In this document: positions 26,382 through 35,775 of the stretch, piece after piece | Layout of the letters: the number at the start of each line of letters is the position of its first letter | How positions within the stretch are numbered: the first letter of the stretch is position 1 | DNA from: CAVVJA01 sp963809815 | GTDB lineage: Bacteria > Actinomycetota > Actinomycetes > Mycobacteriales > Jatrophihabitantaceae | Assembly: GCA_963809815.1 (NCBI GenBank) | Contig: CAWELM010000010.1 | Coordinates: 248,001 to 312,000 of the forward strand | Length of the DNA: 64,000 nt | Direction of reading: 5' to 3' | Position numbers and translations under genes: made by a program | Notes under the pieces: model-generated | Seen by the model: the letters and a program-made list of their open reading frames with translations, nothing else | Databases searched by the model: none | Told to the model about the DNA's origin: nothing

Positions 26382-28181
26382 TTGACCACGACCGCCGAGC
26401 CCACCGCGGCGGAGGCTCCCGAGCCGACGAGTCTGCTGCCCCAGCCGATCATCAGTCAGCCGTTCCCGGAGCACGAGGTCGCCAAGGGGTCGATGTTCCT
26501 CAATGTGCTCCGTACCACGGACCACAAGCTCATCGGCCGGATGTACCTGGTCACCTCGTTCCTGTTCTTCTTCCTCGGCGGCTTCATGGCGCTGCTCATG
26601 CGCGCCGAACTGGCCCGTCCCGGCATGCAGTTCCTGTCTCCGGAGCAGTACAACCAGCTGTTCACGATGCACGGCACGATCATGTTGCTGTTCTTCGCGA
26701 CGCCGCTGGTCTTCGCATTTGCCAACCTCGTGCTGCCGCTGCAGATCGGCTCGCCGGATGTCGCGTTTCCCCGGCTCAACGCGTTCTCCTACTGGCTGTA
26801 TCTGTTCGGCGCGCTGACCGCGACCTCCGGCTTCATAACGCCAGGCGGAGCTGCCGACGGCGGCTGGACGTTCTACATGCCCCTCAATGACGGGCTCAAC
26901 GCGCCTGGCGTGGGCAACGATCTGTGGATCATCGGTCTAGGTATCGCCGGCCTGGGCACGATCCTCGGCGGCGTCAACATGATCACCACCGTGATCACAC
27001 TCCGCTGCCCGGGCATGACGATGTTCCGCATGCCGATCTTCACCTGGAACATCCTGGTCACCAGCCTGCTGGTGCTTTTCGCGTTCCCGATCCTCACGGC
27101 GGCACTGCTCGTCGCGTACCTCGACCGGCATTTGGACGCTCAGGTGTACGCGCCATCGAACGGCGGTGCCATTCTCTGGCAACACCTGTTCTGGTTCTTC
27201 GGCCACCCTGAGGTCTACATCGTCGCGCTCCCGTTCTTCGGCATCGTGACGGAGATCATCCCGGTCTTCAGCCGGAAGCCGCTGTTCGGCTACAAGGGCA
27301 TGGTCTTTGCGACGCTGTCGATCGCGGCGCTCTCGCTCACGGTGTGGGCGCACCACATGTTCACGACCGGCCAGGTGTTGCTGCCGTTCTTCTCGATCAT
27401 GACCTTCCTGATCGCGGTCCCCACCGGAATGAAGTTCTTCAACTGGACTGGCACGATGTGGCGTGGCTCGATCACCTTCGAGACGCCGATGTTGTTCTCA
27501 GTCGGTTTCCTCGTCACATTTCTGTTCGGCGGCTTGACCGGCGTAATCCTCGCCAGCCCACCGCTTGACTTCCATGTTTCGGACACGTACTTCGTGGTTG
27601 CGCACTTCCACTATGTCTTGTTCGGCACCATCGTCTTCGCGGCCTACGCCGGCGTGTACTTCTGGTTCCCGAAGTACACCGGGCGCTACCTGGACGAACG
27701 GATGGGCAAGCTGCACTTCTGGCTCACCTTCATCGGCTTCCACATGACGTTCCTGGTGCAACACTGGCTAGGTGCCGAAGGTATGCCTCGCCGTTATGCC
27801 GACTACCTGCCGACCGACGGCTTCACCGGCCTGAACACCTTGTCGACGATCGGCTCGTTCGTGCTGGGTGCGTCCTTGATCCCGTTCATCTACAACGTCT
27901 ACAAGTCTTACCGCTACGGCGAAGTGGTCACCGCAGACGACCCCTGGGGCCACGGCAACTCGCTCGAGTGGGCGACCTCCTGCCCGCCGCCGCGACACAA
28001 CTTCACGTCCATCCCCGTCATCCGTTCGGAGCGGCCAGCCTTCGAATACCACTACCCGCACCTGCTGGACCGGCTAGAGGCCGAGGCGCACGTCGGCCGG
28101 CGCCATGAGGCTGCGACCAGCACTGTGGGCAGCGGCGAGTCGGGCCGCAGCGCGCGGGACACCGATCCAACAACCAGCTAA
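26382..28181 (+). CDS. ctaD: Cytochrome c oxidase subunit I (aa3-type)
   Basis: A protein of 599 residues, initiated at TTG 26382 behind a strong GGGAGG ribosome site. Twelve membrane helices can be followed. RTTDHKLIGRMYLV begins helix 1, FTMHGTIMLLFF carries a haem a ligand, WQHLFWFFGHPEVYIVALPFFG carries the CuB His and cross-linked Tyr, VWAHHMFTTG carries two more CuB histidines, and DTYFVVAHFHYVLFG carries the haem a3 and haem a ligands. It is the catalytic subunit of the proton-pumping terminal oxidase in the cell membrane. ctaD followed by serB is a conserved actinobacterial order. Confidence 0.97.
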   Translation: MTTTAEPTAAEAPEPTSLLPQPIISQPFPEHEVAKGSMFLNVLRTTDHKLIGRMYLVTSFLFFFLGGFMALLMRAELARPGMQFLSPEQYNQLFTMHGTIMLLFFATPLVFAFANLVLPLQIGSPDVAFPRLNAFSYWLYLFGALTATSGFITPGGAADGGWTFYMPLNDGLNAPGVGNDLWIIGLGIAGLGTILGGVNMITTVITLRCPGMTMFRMPIFTWNILVTSLLVLFAFPILTAALLVAYLDRHLDAQVYAPSNGGAILWQHLFWFFGHPEVYIVALPFFGIVTEIIPVFSRKPLFGYKGMVFATLSIAALSLTVWAHHMFTTGQVLLPFFSIMTFLIAVPTGMKFFNWTGTMWRGSITFETPMLFSVGFLVTFLFGGLTGVILASPPLDFHVSDTYFVVAHFHYVLFGTIVFAAYAGVYFWFPKYTGRYLDERMGKLHFWLTFIGFHMTFLVQHWLGAEGMPRRYADYLPTDGFTGLNTLSTIGSFVLGASLIPFIYNVYKSYRYGEVVTADDPWGHGNSLEWATSCPPPRHNFTSIPVIRSERPAFEYHYPHLLDRLEAEAHVGRRHEAATSTVGSGESGRSARDTDPTTS

Positions 28182-28234
28182 CCTCTACAGGCGGCCGAGT
28201 CCGTAGCCGTCCGACTCTGATCGTCTGCGTGGTA

Positions 28235-29452
28235 ATGCGACCAACATCGATCCTGATCACTGCCACTGGGCGGGACCGACCTGGCGTCACCGCCTCGTTT
28301 TTCGTCTCACTTGCCGAGCATGACGCCGACATTGTCGATGTCGAACAAGTCGTGGTCCGCGAACGGCTGATGCTGGCCGTGGTGATCGAGCTGCGCGGCG
28401 ACCCGGCGGCGTTGCGGCGATCGGTCGCCCGCACCGCCAACGCCCTCGGAATGGAATGCGATGTGGTGGTCGTCGAGACCGAAGAGACCCGGCCGGAACG
28501 ACGCACCCGTTCGGGCCGCAGCCACGTGATCGTGCTCGGCCATCCGCTGCGGCCGGGCTCGATCAGCGATGTAGCTCACCGCATCGGCGATGAGGGCGGC
28601 ACGATCGAGTCGATCACCCAGCTGTCTCGGTTGCCGGCGAGCAGCCTCGAGCTGCTCGTCAGTTCCGCGGACCCGGCTGCGCTCCGGTCGGCGCTGGTCC
28701 TCGCCGCAGAGGAGACGGGCCTCGACATCGCCGTCGAGCCGGCCGGTTTACGCCGACGAGCCAAGCGCTTGGTCGTTCTCGACTTCGATTCCACCTTGAT
28801 CCAGGACGAGGGGATCGACGCGTTGGCCGCGGCCGCCGGCCGAAGCCGCGAGGCGGAAGCGATCACGCATCGCGCCATGAATGGCGAGTTGGAGTATGCG
28901 GACTCGATACGGCAGCGGGTGGCACTGCTCGCCGGGCTGCCCTATCCGCGGGTGGAGCAGGTGCGTGACGGACTGCGCCTCACTCCTGGCGCCGACCGAT
29001 CCGTCCGTACCCTGCGCCGGCTGGGCTACCACGTTGGGGTGGTGAGCGGCGGCTTCACCGTCTTCACTGATCGGTTCGTGGCTGAGCTCGGACTGGAATT
29101 CGCCGCCGCCAACGAGCTAGACATCGTGGACGGACGGCTCACCGGCCACGTGCTGGAACCGATACTCGATCGCGAGGGGAAGGCGGACGCGCTCCGCGAA
29201 TTCGCGGAGCGCGTCGGCGTGCCGATGAGCCAGACCGTTGCGGTCGGCGACGGCGCCAACGACATCGACATGCTGGAGCTGGCCGGGCTCGGCATCGCGT
29301 TCAACGCCAAGGCCGCGCTGCGCGCCGGCGCCGACGCATCCGTGACCCAGCCGTTGCTTGACTCCGTGCTGTTCATCCTCGGCATCTCCGGCGACGAGAT
29401 CGACGAGGTCGATGCCCCGGACCGAGCTCGATACGCCGGATTGCGTGACTAG
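28235..29452 (+). CDS. serB: Phosphoserine phosphatase with N-terminal ACT domains
   Basis: A protein of 405 residues from ATG 28235 (GTG 28229 is also in frame). Two ACT-like regulatory domains (SILITATGRDRPGVTASFFVSLAEHDADIVDVEQV and VIVLGHPLRPGSISDVAHRIGDEGGTIESI) precede a HAD hydrolase. The HAD part has the nucleophile motif LDFDSTLIQDE (motif I), VVSGGFTVFTDRF (motif II), and KADALREFAERVG...AVGDGANDIDMLELAGLGIAFNAKA (motifs III and IV). It makes the last step of serine synthesis; the ACT domains probably sense serine, as in mycobacterial SerB2. It follows ctaD by 53 bases. Confidence 0.95.
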   Translation: MRPTSILITATGRDRPGVTASFFVSLAEHDADIVDVEQVVVRERLMLAVVIELRGDPAALRRSVARTANALGMECDVVVVETEETRPERRTRSGRSHVIVLGHPLRPGSISDVAHRIGDEGGTIESITQLSRLPASSLELLVSSADPAALRSALVLAAEETGLDIAVEPAGLRRRAKRLVVLDFDSTLIQDEGIDALAAAAGRSREAEAITHRAMNGELEYADSIRQRVALLAGLPYPRVEQVRDGLRLTPGADRSVRTLRRLGYHVGVVSGGFTVFTDRFVAELGLEFAAANELDIVDGRLTGHVLEPILDREGKADALREFAERVGVPMSQTVAVGDGANDIDMLELAGLGIAFNAKAALRAGADASVTQPLLDSVLFILGISGDEIDEVDAPDRARYAGLRD

Positions 29453-29463
29453 GGCGTGCCCTA

Positions 29464-30042
29464 ATTGGCGCTACCTACAGATGGCACGCCGACGAGTTCC
29501 GCTCCGGCTGTGCGCATCTGCTCCAGCGCCTGATCGACGGTTGCTCGTGCCACTCCGGCGGTGAGATCGAGTCGGACGCTCGTAGTGAGGCCACTCGTCA
29601 GGGCGTCGAGCGCCGTTGCTCTCACACAGTGGTCGGTGGCGATGCCGACTATCTCGACGGCGTTGATGTGGTGGGCGCGCAGCCAGTCCAGCAACGGCCT
29701 GCCGTCCGCGTCGGCGATGCCCTCGAAGCCGGAGTACGCGGCGGCGTATTCGCCCTTGTCGAAAACCAGCTCGAGATTGGTTCGATCGAGATCGGGGTGC
29801 AACTCCGCGCCTGAGCTGCCGGCAACGCAGTGCGCCGGCCAGGTGTCGATGTAGTCCGGTGCTTGGGAGAAGTGGCCTCCGGGGTCTATGTGGCGGTCCC
29901 GGGTCGCTACCGCGTGGTCGTAGTCCCCGACATCCAGTCGGTCGCTGATCGCCCGGGCCACGGCTGCCCCGCCGACGACCGCCAGCGAGCCACCTTCGCA
30001 GAAGTCGTTCTGGACGTCGACCACGAGCAGCGCACGTGCCAT
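29464..30042 (-). CDS. pncA: Nicotinamidase
   Basis: A protein of about 192 residues (MARALLVVDVQNDFCEGGSLAV). The isochorismatase-fold triad is visible: Asp in VVDVQNDF, Lys in VFDKGEYAAAYSGF, and the nucleophile Cys in VGIATDHCVRATALDAL. Metal-binding Asp and His residues occur in HIDPGGHF. It hydrolyses nicotinamide to nicotinate. The adjacent pncB uses nicotinate, so the two form an NAD salvage pair, separated by palindromic element copy 3. Confidence 0.95.
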
Positions 30043-30069
30043 AGCTCGATTGTGCCGCTGGATCTGTCG

Positions 30070-30114
30070 TGATCTTGGACTTGTAGCCCTGCGGCGACGG
30101 TTAGTCCAACATCA
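30070..30114. repeat. Palindromic intergenic element, copy 3 (TGATCTTGGA family)
   Basis: Arms TGATCTTGGAC (30070-30080) and GTCCAACATCA (30104-30114), with one mismatch, around an interior closely similar to copy 1. It lies between pncA and pncB. Confidence 0.62.
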
Positions 30115-30122
30115 TCAAGCAT

Positions 30123-31434
30123 TCATGACGGATAAGGGAACTCCGAGACGACGCGGGTTGGGATTGCCGGCTCGCCGTGTGAGAGCTTCAGGCCGTCCCA
30201 GGGCAAGGTGACCATGGCGGCCTGCAAATGCTCCCGGCACGCGGCGAGATCCGGCAGCTCGTCCGCGGGCTTTCCGCCGCGGAGCAGCGGCTGTTGGAGG
30301 GCCCGGTCGTCCTCGCCGAGGACTATTTCGTCCTTCGGCTGCGAGAGCGACAACCTCCTCGATCGCAGTTCCGGTTGCCTTGTGCACCCGGTAGGCGAAC
30401 TTGCGTCCGCCGTGGCTCTCCTTGTGCTCGGATCGCTTCGCGACCGGCCGGCCGTCGACGTCGACGAGCTTGTACACGAACCCGGCGGTGGGGGCGCCCG
30501 AGCCGGTGACCACCGCCGTGCCGGCGCCGTAGATGTCCACCGGCGCGGCGGCGAGTGCGGCGATCGCGTACTCGTCCAGGTCGCCGCTGACGACGATGCG
30601 CGTTCCAGTCGCTCCGAGGCCGTCCAGCTGGGCACGGGCCTGACTGGCCAGCACGCCAAGATCGCCGGAATCAATGCGTATGGCGCCGAGCGACGGACCG
30701 CCCGCGGCAACTGCGTTCTCGATGCCCTTGGTGATGTCGAAGGTGTCGACAAGCAGCGTCGTAGCCGGGCCGAGGGCTGCTATCTGCGCCCGGAATGCTC
30801 CGAGTTCGTCGTCGTGCAGCAAGGTGAAAGCGTGCGCGGCTGTGCCGGCCGTCGGGACGCCGAACGCTCGCCCGGCCGCCAGGTTCGACGTGGACGCGAA
30901 CCCGGCGAGATAGGCCGCGCGCGCTGAGGCGATGGCCGCCAGCTCGTGGGTCCGGCGGGAACCCATCTCGATGATCGGACGTCCAGCCGCGGCGCTCACC
31001 ATGCGAGCTGCGGCCGAGGCGATAGCGGAGTCGTGGTTCAGCACCGACAAACACAGCGTCTCCAGTACGACGCATTCCGCGAACGTGCCGCTCACTGTCA
31101 GCAGCGGGGAGTACGGGAAGTACAGCTCGCCTTCCCGGTAGCCGTCGATGTCGCCGCCGAATCGGTAGCTCGCCAGGTATTCGGCGCCCACGTCGTCGAC
31201 GACCCCGTCGGCTCGTAGCTGCTCGACCTCATCCGGGGTAGGACGGAAATCGGTGATGGCCGAAAGCAGGCGCAAGGTCCCGGCCACGACGCCGTAGCGC
31301 CGGCCGTTCGGCAGCCGCCGCGCGAATACCTCGAAAGTGCATCGCCGTTGGGCCGTGCTGTCACGTAGCGCCGCCCCAAGCATGGTGAACTCGTAACGGT
31401 CGGTCAGCAATCCAGTCGGCACGCGTGCCACCAT
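30123..31434 (-). CDS. pncB: Nicotinate phosphoribosyltransferase (frameshifted)
   Basis: Starts MVARVPTGLLTDRYEFTMLGAALRDS at ATG 31434. The first frame runs through FEVFARRLPNGRRYGVVAG, FPYSPLLTVSGTFAECVVLETLCLSVLNHDSAIASAAARM, FDITKGIENAV, IRIDSGDLGVLASQARAQLD and VSGDLDEYAIAALAAAPVDIYGAGT, all family hallmarks including the DSGD phosphoribosyl site. At IEEV one extra base near 30352 shifts the frame; the C-terminus continues SLSQPKDEIVLGEDDRALQQPLLRGGK to the stop at 30123. Repaired length is about 436 residues. It makes nicotinate mononucleotide from nicotinate and PRPP. It is divergent from clpS with only six bases between starts. Confidence 0.92.
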
Positions 31435-31440
31435 AAACGT

Positions 31441-31743
31441 ATGCCTGAAACGCTCACCCCGCAGAGCGAGGAGCTGCGCGAGCAGGAACCCGATCAGCTC
31501 GCCAGCGCCGACCGGCCGTGGGTGACGATCGTGTGGAACGACCCGATCAATCTCATGAGCTACGTCACTCATGTCTTCATGACTGTTTTCGGGTACCCCA
31601 AGGCGAAGGCGGAGAAACTCATGCTGGACGTGCACCATCGCGGCCGCGCGGTGGTCTCATCGGGCACTCGCGAGCGGATGGAGCTTGACGTCACGACGTT
31701 GCACGGCTACGGCCTATGGGCGACGGCTCGGCACGACAGCTGA
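31441..31743 (+). CDS. clpS: ATP-dependent Clp protease adaptor ClpS
   Basis: A protein of 100 residues. WVTIVWNDPINLMSYVTHVFMTVFGYPKAKAEKLMLDVHHRGRAVVSSGTRERMELDVTTLHGYGLWATA is the full ClpS core, including NDPxN and the Met/His residues around the N-degron pocket. It delivers N-end-rule substrates to ClpAP/ClpCP. Position next to pncB and DUF2017 is conserved in actinobacteria. Confidence 0.96.
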   Translation: MPETLTPQSEELREQEPDQLASADRPWVTIVWNDPINLMSYVTHVFMTVFGYPKAKAEKLMLDVHHRGRAVVSSGTRERMELDVTTLHGYGLWATARHDS

Positions 31744-32219
31744 GCGACCTGGTGAAGTTCCGTCGACGGCGCGGCGTACCCGAGCTTCAGCTCGACGAAA
31801 TGGAGACGGCGCTGCTGGGCTCCTTGCTGGACGATCTCCTGGACGCTCTCGGCACGCTTCCCGAGGACGATCCGGTGCGCCAACGGTTGTTCCCCGATGG
31901 TTACCGGGACGACGTGGAGGCGGCGGCGGAGTTTCGCTCGTTGACCGAGGCGGGACTCCGCGACGACAAGGCGGCCCGGACGGAGCGCTGCCGGGCCGAG
32001 CTTCCCACCGGGTCGGGGGAGTTACCGCTGCCAGCCGAAGCGGCCGAGCGCTGGCTCACCGTGCTGAACGACTTGCGACTGGCGCTCGGCACGCGCCTCG
32101 GGGTCACCCAAGACGAGCCGTCCGACATCGATCCGGCCGACCCGCGCGCGCAGAGCTGGGTGATCTACTACTGGCTCACGACGCTCCAGGACGGGCTCGT
32201 GCAGACCGCGATGCGGTGA
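31716..32219 (+). CDS. DUF2017 family protein
   Basis: A protein of 167 residues whose start overlaps the end of clpS by 28 bases, indicating coupled translation. MDEMETALLGSLLDDLLDAL-type helices, PEDDPVRQRLFPDGYRDDVEAAAEFRSLTEAGLRDDKAARTERC and DPRAQSWVIYYWLTTLQDGLVQTAM are the family signature. Members sit beside ClpS in actinobacteria. The function is unknown, possibly linked to ClpS-dependent proteolysis. Confidence 0.9.
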   Translation: MGDGSARQLSDLVKFRRRRGVPELQLDEMETALLGSLLDDLLDALGTLPEDDPVRQRLFPDGYRDDVEAAAEFRSLTEAGLRDDKAARTERCRAELPTGSGELPLPAEAAERWLTVLNDLRLALGTRLGVTQDEPSDIDPADPRAQSWVIYYWLTTLQDGLVQTAMR

Positions 32220-32240
32220 CTTGCCGGGTTCTCAGCTACC

Positions 32241-32672
32241 GTGGCAGCTGTGTTGAGCATCGATCGGCCGACGCGGGATGCGATCGTTGCACACGCTCGG
32301 CGCGATCACCCGGACGAGGCCTGCGGCATCGTTGCTGGGCCCGCCGGCTCGGATCGGCCGGTCCGGTTTGTCCCGATGCTCAATGCGGCGCGCTCGCCGA
32401 CGTTCTACGAGTTCGACTCCTACGACCTGCTCCAGCTGTACAAGGAGCTGGACGCCAACGACGAAGAGCCGGTAGTGATCTACCACTCGCACACCGCCAC
32501 CGAGGCCTATCCGTCGCGCACCGACGTCTCCTACGCCTCCGAACCGAATGCGCATTATGTTCTGGTGTCGACTCGGGCTCCGGACCAGACCGATTTTCGA
32601 TCGTTCCGTATCGTCGATGGTCAGGTGACCGAGGAGCCGGTTGAGGTGATCGAGGTCGAGATCAGTGCATGA
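32241..32672 (+). CDS. mec: Mec+-type JAMM metallopeptidase (CysO-cysteine peptidase)
   Basis: A protein of 143 residues beginning at GTG 32241 (GTG 32250 possible). DEACGIVAGPAG with the upstream Glu, VVIYHSHTATEAYPSRTDVSYA (the HxH...SxxD JAMM metal site) and YVLVSTRAPDQTDFRSFRIVDG are diagnostic. In Mycobacterium the orthologue cleaves cysteine from the CysO-cysteine adduct. cysO and cysM follow directly, so the pathway is complete here. Confidence 0.93.
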   Translation: MAAVLSIDRPTRDAIVAHARRDHPDEACGIVAGPAGSDRPVRFVPMLNAARSPTFYEFDSYDLLQLYKELDANDEEPVVIYHSHTATEAYPSRTDVSYASEPNAHYVLVSTRAPDQTDFRSFRIVDGQVTEEPVEVIEVEISA

Positions 32673-32844
32673 GGCCATGATCCAGCGCGTGCTGCTGGGC
32701 CACACCCCGGCAGACGTCGAGTACGACTGTCGGTGACGCCTGGCTGTCCCGGCATCCTCGCGGAACGAACACGCTGACGATCCGGGTTCAGCTCCGCACC
32801 AAGATCTCGCCCACCAAAATCCGTACGACAGGAGCAGCCCGGCG

Positions 32845-33120
32845 ATGGCCATCGAGGTCAAGATTCCCACCATCCTGCGCACCTATACCGGCGGCGCCAA
32901 GACCGTCGACGCCACCGGCGACACCTTGACCGCGCTGTTCGACGATCTGGATGCCAGCCATCCCGGCCTGAAGGGTCGGCTCGTCACCGAGGACGGAAAC
33001 CTCCACCGGTTCGTCAACGTATACGTCAATGACGAGGACGTGCGCTTCACCGGCTCGCTGGACACCGTGCTGAAAGACGGCGACTCGGTCACGATCCTCC
33101 CGGCAGTCGCCGGAGGCTGA
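32845..33120 (+). CDS. cysO: CysO/MoaD-family sulfur carrier protein
   Basis: A ubiquitin-fold protein of 91 residues ending in the diglycine tail AVAGG, with an AGGAG ribosome site. VKIPTILRTYTGGAKTVDATGDTLTALFDDLDASHPGL and DGDSVTILPAVAGG match CysO. Its C-terminal thiocarboxylate would donate sulfur to O-phosphoserine on CysM. The gap of about 170 bases before it holds no gene. Confidence 0.94.
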   Translation: MAIEVKIPTILRTYTGGAKTVDATGDTLTALFDDLDASHPGLKGRLVTEDGNLHRFVNVYVNDEDVRFTGSLDTVLKDGDSVTILPAVAGG

Positions 33121-33133
33121 CAGGAGACTTGAC

Positions 33134-34096
33134 ATGGCCCGGTACGAATCGCTCCTCGATGCGGTTGGCGACACGCCGCTGGTCGGATTGCCGCGGCTCT
33201 CGCTCCGGTGGGACGGCCCGGATGCGGTCCGGATCTGGGCGAAGCTGGAAGACCGCAACCCAACTGGGTCGGTCAAGGATCGGGCCGCGTTCGCCATGGT
33301 CCGTGCGGCCGAGGACGAGGGGCGGCTGACCCCCGGAGCGACGATCCTTGAACCGACATCGGGGAACACCGGGATCTCGCTCGCGATGGTGGCCAAGCTG
33401 CGCGGCTATGGCCTGGTGTGCGTCATGCCGGAGAACACGTCCGCGGAGCGGCGGCAGTTGCTGGAAATGTTCGGGGCCCGCATCGTGTACAGCCCGGCAG
33501 CGGGAGGCTCAAACGAGGCGGTCGCCACAGCGAAGCGCATCGCAGCGGAGAACCCGGACTGGGTCATGCTCTATCAATACGGGAATGCCGCGAATGCGCA
33601 AGCGCACTACGACACGACCGGTCCGGAGATCCTGCGAGATCTGCCGACCATCACGCACTTCGTCGCGGGGCTTGGTACGTCCGGAACGCTGATGGGGGCC
33701 GGCCGGTTTCTGCGCGAGAAGGTCCCTGACGTGTCGATCGTTGCGGCCGAGCCGCGCTACGGCGAGCTGGTATACGGCTTGCGCAATATCGATGAGGGAT
33801 TCGTCCCCGAGCTCTACGACGACTCAGTGCTGACGTCGCGCTACTCGGTGTCGTCTTACGACGCCCTGCGCCGGACCCGCGATTTGATCGAGGCCGAAGG
33901 AGTTTTTGCCGGAGTGTCATCGGGTGCGGCCCTGCACGTCGCGATGGCGGTGGGGGAGCGGGCCGTCGAGGCCGGCGTGCGGGCCGACATCGCGTTCGTG
34001 GTCAGCGACGGCGGGTGGAAGTACCTATCCACCGGCGCGTACGAGGGTTCCTTGCAGCAGGCAGCAGAACGCATCGAAGGGCAACTCTGGGCCTGA
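33134..34096 (+). CDS. cysM: O-phosphoserine sulfhydrylase (CysO-dependent cysteine synthase)
   Basis: A PLP enzyme of 320 residues, 13 bases after cysO with an AGGAG site. NPTGSVKDRAAFAMVRAAE contains the PLP lysine, EPTSGNTGISLAMVAKLRGY the substrate loop, and VAGLGTSGTLMGAGRFL the phosphate-binding glycine loop. FAGVSSGAALHVAMAV holds the serine that contacts the pyridine nitrogen. The C-terminus (GGWKYLSTGAYEG) matches mycobacterial CysM, which prefers O-phosphoserine and CysO thiocarboxylate. With Mec and CysO it forms a cysteine route resistant to oxidants. Confidence 0.95.
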   Translation: MARYESLLDAVGDTPLVGLPRLSLRWDGPDAVRIWAKLEDRNPTGSVKDRAAFAMVRAAEDEGRLTPGATILEPTSGNTGISLAMVAKLRGYGLVCVMPENTSAERRQLLEMFGARIVYSPAAGGSNEAVATAKRIAAENPDWVMLYQYGNAANAQAHYDTTGPEILRDLPTITHFVAGLGTSGTLMGAGRFLREKVPDVSIVAAEPRYGELVYGLRNIDEGFVPELYDDSVLTSRYSVSSYDALRRTRDLIEAEGVFAGVSSGAALHVAMAVGERAVEAGVRADIAFVVSDGGWKYLSTGAYEGSLQQAAERIEGQLWA

Positions 34097-34163
34097 CCAA
34101 CAAAACGCTGAGCGTTATCGCTCGGTAAGGGCGAGTCGTGCCCGCGAGGACGAGGATGGATAG

Positions 34164-35697
34164 ATGCGACCTCGTCCGGCTGTCGGCGTAGTCGCCGCGC
34201 TGCTGGCAGCGGGAGCAGCGCTGGCCGCCGGCGAACTCACTGCCGCGGTTGTGCGGCCAGCGGCGTCGCCAATCATCGCCGTGGGCAACCGCTTCATCGA
34301 GTTCACGCCGATAGCGGTCAAGAATTGGGCTATCAGCGTCTTCGGGACGAATGACAAGTCCGCGCTGTTGACCGGCATCTACCTCAGCCTCGTGCTGTTC
34401 GCGGTTCTCGTCGGCCTGCTTGCTGCGCGCAGCCCCGCCCTGGGTGTCGCCGGCATCGCGGTACTTGGTGCGGTCGGGGTCTACTGTGCGGCGACGGCGC
34501 AGGGCCACCACCCTGCGGACGTGATTCCATCGATCGTGGCTGGAGTGGTTGGCGCAGCGACCCTCGCCGGCCTACTTCGGGTGATCGAGCCGCGCGGCGA
34601 CACGGTCGATCCGTCGGGTGTGAATCGCCGGCGTCTGCTGCAGGCGGGCAGCGTGGTCGCGGGATTTGCCGTGCTCGGCACCTTCCTTGGCCGGTCGTGG
34701 CAGCACGAGCGCAATCTGACCCGGGCCCGAAACGCCCTCACGCTGCCCACCCCGGCGTCGCCGGCGCCGCCATTGGCCCCAGGCACAGATCTCGGCAAGG
34801 GAGCGGTACCGTTCGTGACCCCGAACGCCAAGTTCTACCGGGTCGATACCGCCCTCGCCGTTCCCGAAGTGGACCCGCGCACGTGGACGCTGCAGGTCCA
34901 CGGCCGGGTGGACCGGGAGATCACGCTGACGTATTCGCAGCTCGTCGCGCGGCCGCTCATCGAGCGCTGGGTCACCCTGTGTTGCGTATCCAACGAGGTG
35001 GGCGGCGACCTCATCAGTAACGCGCGATTCCTCGGTGCGCGACTGGCCGATGTCCTGCGCGAAGCGGGCATTCACGCCGACGCGGATCAGCTAGTCGCGA
35101 CATCCGCGGACGGGATGACGATCGGTACGCCCACCGCGGCAGTCCTAGACGGACGGGACGCGATGCTGGCCATCGGCATGAACGGCACAGCCGTTACCGC
35201 TGAATCACGGCTTTCCGGTGCGCATGATCGTTCCTGGCCTGTACGGCTATGTGTCAGCGTGCAAATGGATCGTCGATCTTGAAGCCACCACCTTCGCTGA
35301 CACCGATGCCTACTGGGTGGCGCGCGGGTACGCGCCGCATCCGCCCATCCAGCTGTCCTCGCGAATCGACACGCCGAAATCGACGGCGCGGCTGCCGGTC
35401 GGGCAGTCGGTCGCGATCGCGGGCATCGCGTGGGATCAGCACGTAGGCGTCAGCGCCGTGCAGGTACAAATCGACGGAGGCGCCTGGCAGGATGCGCGAT
35501 TGGCGGCGGTGCCGTCGATCGACACGTGGCGGCAGTGGGTCTTTCCCTGGACCGTGCCCTCTCCGGGAACGCATCGCATCGCGGTACGCGCGGTTGCCGC
35601 GAACGGCACCAAGCAGGACGAGACCCTTCGGGACCCCTACCCCGCGGGGGCGACCGGGCTGCACCAGATCACCGTCACGGGGCGCGCCACTGGTTGA
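34164..35697 (+). CDS. Membrane-anchored molybdopterin-dependent oxidoreductase (sulfite oxidase-like, frameshifted)
   Basis: Four hydrophobic segments in the first 150 residues (VVAALLAAGAALAAGELTAAVV, GIYLSLVLFAVLVGLLAARS, VAGIAVLGAVGVYCA and VAGVVGAATLAGLL) and a twin-arginine-like NRRRLLQAGSVVAG anchor a catalytic domain. That domain reads FYRVDTALAVPEVDPRTWTLQVHG, RWVTLCCVSNEVGGDLISNARFLGARLADVL (with the Moco cysteine) and AMLAIGMNG. One extra T at about 35205 breaks the frame at AE; it continues HGFPVRMIVPGLYGYVSACKWI, then the Ig-like dimerisation domain (VSAVQVQIDGGAWQDARL) to 35697. Repaired length is about 510 residues. It probably oxidises or reduces a small molecule outside the membrane. 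Confidence 0.88.
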
Positions 35698-35775
35698 CGC
35701 TCGGCAATCGTGCCCGCGACGCCCAGCCCCGCGGAACGGGCCCATTCGAGCAGATGGGGGAGTTAGCCTCGGGTA

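Noticed and set aside
26220..26672. N-terminal extension of the E1 dehydrogenase frame
   Set aside because: It is low-complexity sequence antisense to the start of ctaD; the E1 family sequence begins near 26219.
30115..35697. Programmed frameshifting in pncB and the Moco oxidoreductase
   Set aside because: No slippery sequence or downstream structure is common to the sites, and the same kind of break occurs in many unrelated genes, so sequencing error is more likely.
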